A stretch of DNA of 29,042 nucleotides from Litorivivens sp047622145 (GTDB lineage Bacteria; Pseudomonadota; Gammaproteobacteria; Pseudomonadales; Spongiibacteraceae): the NCBI GenBank assembly GCA_047622145.1, contig JBLHMO010000025.1, positions 1-29,042 of the forward strand. The letters run 5' to 3'. The notes beneath the pieces are model-generated. The model searched no databases. It saw nothing but the letters and a program-made list of their open reading frames with translations, and was not told the origin of the DNA. Shown one piece after another: positions 25,995 through 29,042 of the stretch (position 1 is its first letter; each line of letters begins with the position of its first letter). Made by a program: the position numbers and the translations under genes.

Positions 25995-27821
25995 ATGTGT
26001 GGAATCGTAGGCGCTGTCGCCGACCGTAACATCAGTGACATTTTGCTGGAAGGTTTGAAGCGCCTTGAGTATCGAGGCTACGATTCAGCCGGTGTCGCGC
26101 TTATAGCAGGCGGGGCCCTCAATACCTGTAAACGCGTAGGTAAAGTCGCGGCACTTGATGAAGCACTCTCTAGTGGAATAAGCGGCCACACGGGTATTGC
26201 GCACACACGTTGGGCTACTCACGGCAAACCCACTGAGAACAATGCCCACCCGCACTTCTCCGGCGACAAGCTGGCCGTTGTTCACAACGGCATTATCGAA
26301 AATCACGCTCAACTCAGAAAATCGCTTTCTGCCAAGGGCTATGAGTTCGTATCGGAAACGGATACTGAAACCATTGCGCACCTGATTAATGATCTAATGA
26401 AGAGCGGACTTGATTTGTTGGCAGCGGTCAAAGCGGCTATTCCTGAATTGGAAGGCGCGTACGGTTTAGCCGTCATTCACGCCGACGAACCCAAGCGTGT
26501 CGTTTGTGCGCGCAGCGGTAGCCCACTCGTTTTGGGTTTGGGTTATGGAGAAAATTTTCTCGCCTCAGACCAGCTGGCACTGCGTCAAGTCACCGACCGC
26601 TTCGTCTACATGGACGAGGGTGATGTCGCCGAGATCACCACCACCAGCTATAAAATTTGGAATAGCGCTGACGAGGTGGTTACCCGAAAAATCGAGCACA
26701 TCACTGGCAATACCGACTCCGCCGACAGAGGCGAGTACCGCCACTTCATGCTCAAAGAAATTTACGAACAGCCACACGTGGTGAAAAATACATTGCAGGG
26801 CCGGCTGGGCAAAGACCATATCCTTGAACAATCCTTCGGCAGCGAAGCGACCGATATTTTCGACCAAGTCTGCAGCGTGCAGATCGTCGCCTGTGGCACC
26901 AGCTACCACTCAGGTATGGTCGCTAAATACTGGATAGAAGGTATCGCCGGAATCCCCTGTCGAGTCGAGGTGGCCAGTGAGTTTCGCTACCGAAAATTTG
27001 TGGTCAGCCCTGGGACCTTGCTGGTCACCATTTCTCAGTCCGGAGAAACCGCCGACACCTTGGCTGCCTTGCGTCTTGCAAAAAAACTGGATTACACCGC
27101 GACACTCACCGTATGTAACGTTGCACAGAGTTCTCTGGTGCGCGAATCCGACTTGGCCTTGATGACCGAAGCCGGCCCGGAAATTGGCGTCGCCTCAACC
27201 AAGGCTTTCACCACGCAGCTTACGGCGCTTTTATTGCTAACCGTTGCACTGGGTCGGCGCCATGCCATCGATAAAATTACCGAAGCTAGTATTGTGAAAG
27301 CACTGCATTCACTGCCGGAAACCATCGCCAGTGCACTCACTCTCGATGCTGAAGTATGCATCATGGCAGAAGCCTTTTCCGACAAACACAACGCTCTGTT
27401 TTTGGGTCGCGGCATACAGTGGCCGGTTGCGATGGAAGGCGCGCTAAAGCTTAAAGAAATTTCGTATATTCACGCCGAAAGCTACCCCGCAGGTGAACTC
27501 AAGCACGGCCCCTTGGCCCTAGTCGACGACAATATGCCGGTCGTTGCCGTGGCCCCCAACAACGAGTTGCTAGAAAAACTCAAATCCAACCTCGAAGAAG
27601 TGCAGGCCCGCGGCGGTCAGCTTTTTGTGTTCGCGGATAAAAAATCGGGCTTCAAAAATGAACCAGGCGTGACGGTTATTCAAGTACCGCACAGCGAAGA
27701 AGTTATCGCACCGATTCTGTACACAATTCCGCTGCAGTTGTTGTCTTATCACGTTGCCGTATTCAAGGGCACGGATGTGGATCAACCGCGCAATTTGGCG
27801 AAGTCGGTAACGGTAGAGTAG
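25995..27821 (+). CDS. glmS: Glutamine--fructose-6-phosphate aminotransferase (isomerizing)
   Basis: First enzyme of hexosamine synthesis: fructose-6-phosphate plus glutamine gives glucosamine-6-phosphate. It has 608 residues. The N-terminal glutaminase domain (about 1-220) starts MCGIVGAV with nucleophile Cys2 and has HTRWATHGKPTENNAHPH. Two sugar isomerase (SIS) domains follow, with VACGTSYHSGMVAKYW, SQSGETADTLAALR, and YPAGELKHGPLALVD in the second. The C-terminus DQPRNLAKSVTVE is invariant in the family and its DNA is the recognition region used by Tn7-type TnsD. No native terminator hairpin is visible after the stop; instead a run of repeats begins (see next entry). Confidence 0.98.
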   Translation: MCGIVGAVADRNISDILLEGLKRLEYRGYDSAGVALIAGGALNTCKRVGKVAALDEALSSGISGHTGIAHTRWATHGKPTENNAHPHFSGDKLAVVHNGIIENHAQLRKSLSAKGYEFVSETDTETIAHLINDLMKSGLDLLAAVKAAIPELEGAYGLAVIHADEPKRVVCARSGSPLVLGLGYGENFLASDQLALRQVTDRFVYMDEGDVAEITTTSYKIWNSADEVVTRKIEHITGNTDSADRGEYRHFMLKEIYEQPHVVKNTLQGRLGKDHILEQSFGSEATDIFDQVCSVQIVACGTSYHSGMVAKYWIEGIAGIPCRVEVASEFRYRKFVVSPGTLLVTISQSGETADTLAALRLAKKLDYTATLTVCNVAQSSLVRESDLALMTEAGPEIGVASTKAFTTQLTALLLLTVALGRRHAIDKITEASIVKALHSLPETIASALTLDAEVCIMAEAFSDKHNALFLGRGIQWPVAMEGALKLKEISYIHAESYPAGELKHGPLALVDDNMPVVAVAPNNELLEKLKSNLEEVQARGGQLFVFADKKSGFKNEPGVTVIQVPHSEEVIAPILYTIPLQLLSYHVAVFKGTDVDQPRNLAKSVTVE

Positions 27822-27845
27822 ATTGCATTATATAAAAATACACAG

Positions 27846-27925
27846 TATTACGTGAGAATAAAGTCGTAAAATTTACAATAAAGTCGTACAACATTTGCAG
27901 TAGCGGAATAATAAAGTCGTACAAC
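27846..27925. repeat. Three direct repeats just after glmS; candidate decayed Tn7-like transposon end
   Basis: The core AATAAAGTCGTA occurs at 27857-27868, 27877-27888 and 27910-27921, and the last two copies share the longer AATAAAGTCGTACAAC. Spacing of starts is 20 and 33 bp. Tn7-family ends carry several transposase (TnsB) sites of about 20 bp as direct repeats, with the element tip about 8 bp outside the first site. Applying this places the tip near 27846, 25 bp after the glmS stop, which is the known Tn7 insertion point. The tip reads TAT rather than the expected TGT, so the end would be decayed. The repeats are seen directly; the Tn7 interpretation is inference. Confidence 0.5.
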
Positions 27926-28188
27926 TAAATTAATCTGAGTGGTAATTATAGAGATGGGCTGTCTAATTAAGGAAAGACTTGTACCAAGTCACGGCAACTC
28001 ACATAGATGGATTTGATTAATTCGGTTGGCGACTAATCTTAACGGCGATTCTCCATTAGGATGTTTGAGCGGCTAGGGTGCTGGTTCCGGCTAAATGCCG
28101 GTAATAAAGAACAATATAAACAGTCTATGGGTAATATAACTTATCCCAAAATCGTGTAATAACAATATCGACAGTCTAGCTATCGTGA
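27926..28188. other. AT-rich non-coding stretch after the repeats
   Basis: No gene is supported on either strand; all frames are broken by frequent stops. Small dyads are visible: GACTTG-TAC-CAAGTC (27976-27990) and CCGGC-TAAAT-GCCGG. The octamer ACAGTCTA occurs twice, near 28117 and 28170. The base composition matches the truncated deacetylase gene that follows rather than glmS, consistent with foreign DNA. Confidence 0.4.
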
Positions 28189-28227
28189 AATAGACGTGGA
28201 ATTACAGGTTTTTATCTGCCCCGAAAT

Positions 28228-28704
28228 TTGAGCCGTGACTTTCATTGTGATTACAGGCTTGGAGATAGATTGTGCACGCAGTTTGATACACATTCACTTT
28301 TATCCATCACAAAAGAAATTGAAGCGTGTTTAGAGAAGTTTAAACCCACAATAGTTCTTACCCATAATCCCTCAGAAGTAAATATTGATCATCGCATTAC
28401 CCATCAAGCTGTCGAAGTTGCATGTCGTCCGACACGCGAATGGATTCCAAAGGAAATATATGGGTTCGAAGTGATTTGCAGTGGTAATTGGAAATTTGAT
28501 CCTTATTTTAAACCAAATGTATTTATTGATATTGAAAAATATTGGGATAAAAAACTTCAGGCCTGGCATCAATATGAAGGTGAGGCAAGGCCTTTTCCGT
28601 TTCCACGATCAGACAAGGGGCTAGAGACGTTAGCTAATTTTCGTGGTATGGCATCTGGAGTTAAAAAAGCAGAAGCTTTTCGACTTTATCGGAAAGTTAT
28701 TTAA
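28228..28704 (+). pseudogene. 5'-truncated PIG-L family deacetylase
   Basis: C-terminal part (158 codons from TTG 28228; the frame is open back to 28189) of a LmbE/PIG-L type N-acetylglucosamine or sugar deacetylase. Visible are FKPTIVLTHNPSEVNIDHRITH, with the second metal motif DHxxTH (54-59), and PFPRSDKGLETLANFRG near the end, which match the family tail. Missing is roughly the first 80-100 residues, including the HPDD(E) metal and catalytic motif, and there is no ribosome-binding site, so it should be inactive. The DNA is clearly more AT-rich than the core genes, suggesting transfer. Such genes often come from polysaccharide clusters. An intact alternative start upstream is blocked by TGA at 28186. 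Confidence 0.7.
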
Positions 28705-28754
28705 CTTAGATATGCAAAGCCATTTATTACTGTTATAATGACTCTTTAAAATAG

Positions 28755-28859
28755 CTATAAATACATTACCGGCTGATAGCCCTCCCCGGCAAGCAGGTTT
28801 GACACCAGTTCACGGATATCCTCGTTGTCGTCAACAATGAGTATGCGATGAGCTGACAT
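28755..28859 (-). pseudogene. Response-regulator receiver domain, cut off after about 31 residues
   Basis: On the minus strand an ATG at 28859 encodes 34 residues: MSAHRILIVDDNEDIRELVS, then NLLAGEGYQPVMYL and a stop. The first 31 residues are a textbook CheY-like receiver start: strand beta-1 ILIV, acidic pair Asp10-Asp11, helix alpha-1 and the beginning of beta-2. The phosphoacceptor Asp (expected near 55) and everything after are absent. The frame leaves the family pattern at about 28765, where the AT-rich segment begins, so the gene was probably broken by insertion or deletion. A good promoter lies upstream. Confidence 0.7.
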
Positions 28860-28958
28860 GGCCTTCAAAACCTTTGCTTCAATGATCAGCATGAACATAC
28901 AGCAGAATTACCGTAAATACACTTGCACGTCCTGTTGCCACACTTTTTTACAATTGTG

Positions 28959-28987
28959 ACAATATTTTCCACTGTCAAAAGTGTCAA
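28959..28987 (-). promoter_or_regulatory. Sigma-70 promoter reading toward the broken response-regulator gene
   Basis: On the minus strand TTGACA (28982-28987) and TATTGT (28959-28964) are separated by 17 nt. The -10 overlaps a perfect 11-bp dyad ATTGT-C-ACAAT (28954-28964), a possible operator. The predicted leader to the ATG at 28859 is about 90 nt. The rest of 28860-29042 shows no gene. Confidence 0.5.
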
Positions 28988-29042
28988 AGTAGGGCTGTTC
29001 AAGTGGCAGAAGTGACGTAGAACTGATGAGCTTTCCTACAAT

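Noticed and set aside
27857..27925. CRISPR array interpretation of the post-glmS repeats
   Set aside because: Only three short repeats with unequal spacers of 4-21 bp and no dyad; this does not fit CRISPR structure.
28731..28748. Possible inverted copy of the post-glmS repeat near the end of the AT-rich segment
   Set aside because: Only a loose resemblance (GTTATAATGACTCTTTA against GTTGTACGACTTTATT); too weak to call a second transposon end.

Overview
The window is a chromosomal replication-origin neighbourhood of a gammaproteobacterium. The order dnaA (leftward) / rpmH-rnpA-yidD-yidC-mnmE / mnmG-rsmG-parA-parB / atpIBEFHAGDC-glmU-glmS is the classical Pseudomonas/Cellvibrionales-type arrangement. 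The AtpA, AtpD, GlmS and MnmE sequences look gammaproteobacterial. A wax-ester-synthase-type acyltransferase and membrane diguanylate cyclases suggest a marine, Spongiibacteraceae/Cellvibrionales-like bacterium, but this placement is tentative and made without any database search.

Layout. 1-1420: dnaA on the minus strand, running off toward the left edge. 1421-1945: AT-rich, gene-free spacer with two perfect DnaA boxes and divergent promoters, the best oriC candidate. 1946-5816: tightly packed rpmH-rnpA-yidD-yidC-mnmE operon (ribosomal protein L34, RNase P protein, membrane insertase, tRNA wobble-uridine modification). 5817-6674: unusually long spacer with further DnaA-box-like sites, a 17-bp inverted repeat and AT-rich tracts, a second origin-like region. 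6675-11000: mnmG-rsmG-parA-parB. 11001-17130: accessory block between parB and the ATP synthase operon, where these genes are normally adjacent. It holds a small secreted hypothetical protein, two overlapping GGDEF genes, a WS/DGAT acyltransferase, a two-domain cupin protein and a deletion remnant of a DUF962/Mpo1-like gene. 17131-24566: ATP synthase operon with a near-consensus sigma-70 promoter at its start and an intrinsic terminator after atpC. 24606-27821: glmU and glmS. 27822-29042: AT-rich debris downstream of glmS.

The core genes cover initiation (DnaA), segregation (ParAB), translation and tRNA modification (L34, RnpA, MnmE+MnmG, RsmG), membrane-protein insertion (YidC/YidD, also needed for the F0 c subunit), ATP synthesis, and UDP-GlcNAc supply for the cell envelope (GlmS+GlmU).

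The most unusual material is at the right edge. Immediately after glmS, where Tn7-family transposons insert, there are three direct repeats that look like transposase-binding sites of a decayed Tn7-like end. They are followed by a 5'-truncated PIG-L deacetylase and a response-regulator gene cut off after about 31 residues. A second remnant, of DUF962, sits beside the ATP synthase promoter. I saw no CRISPR array, tRNA, rRNA, complete transposase or recognisable parS site.
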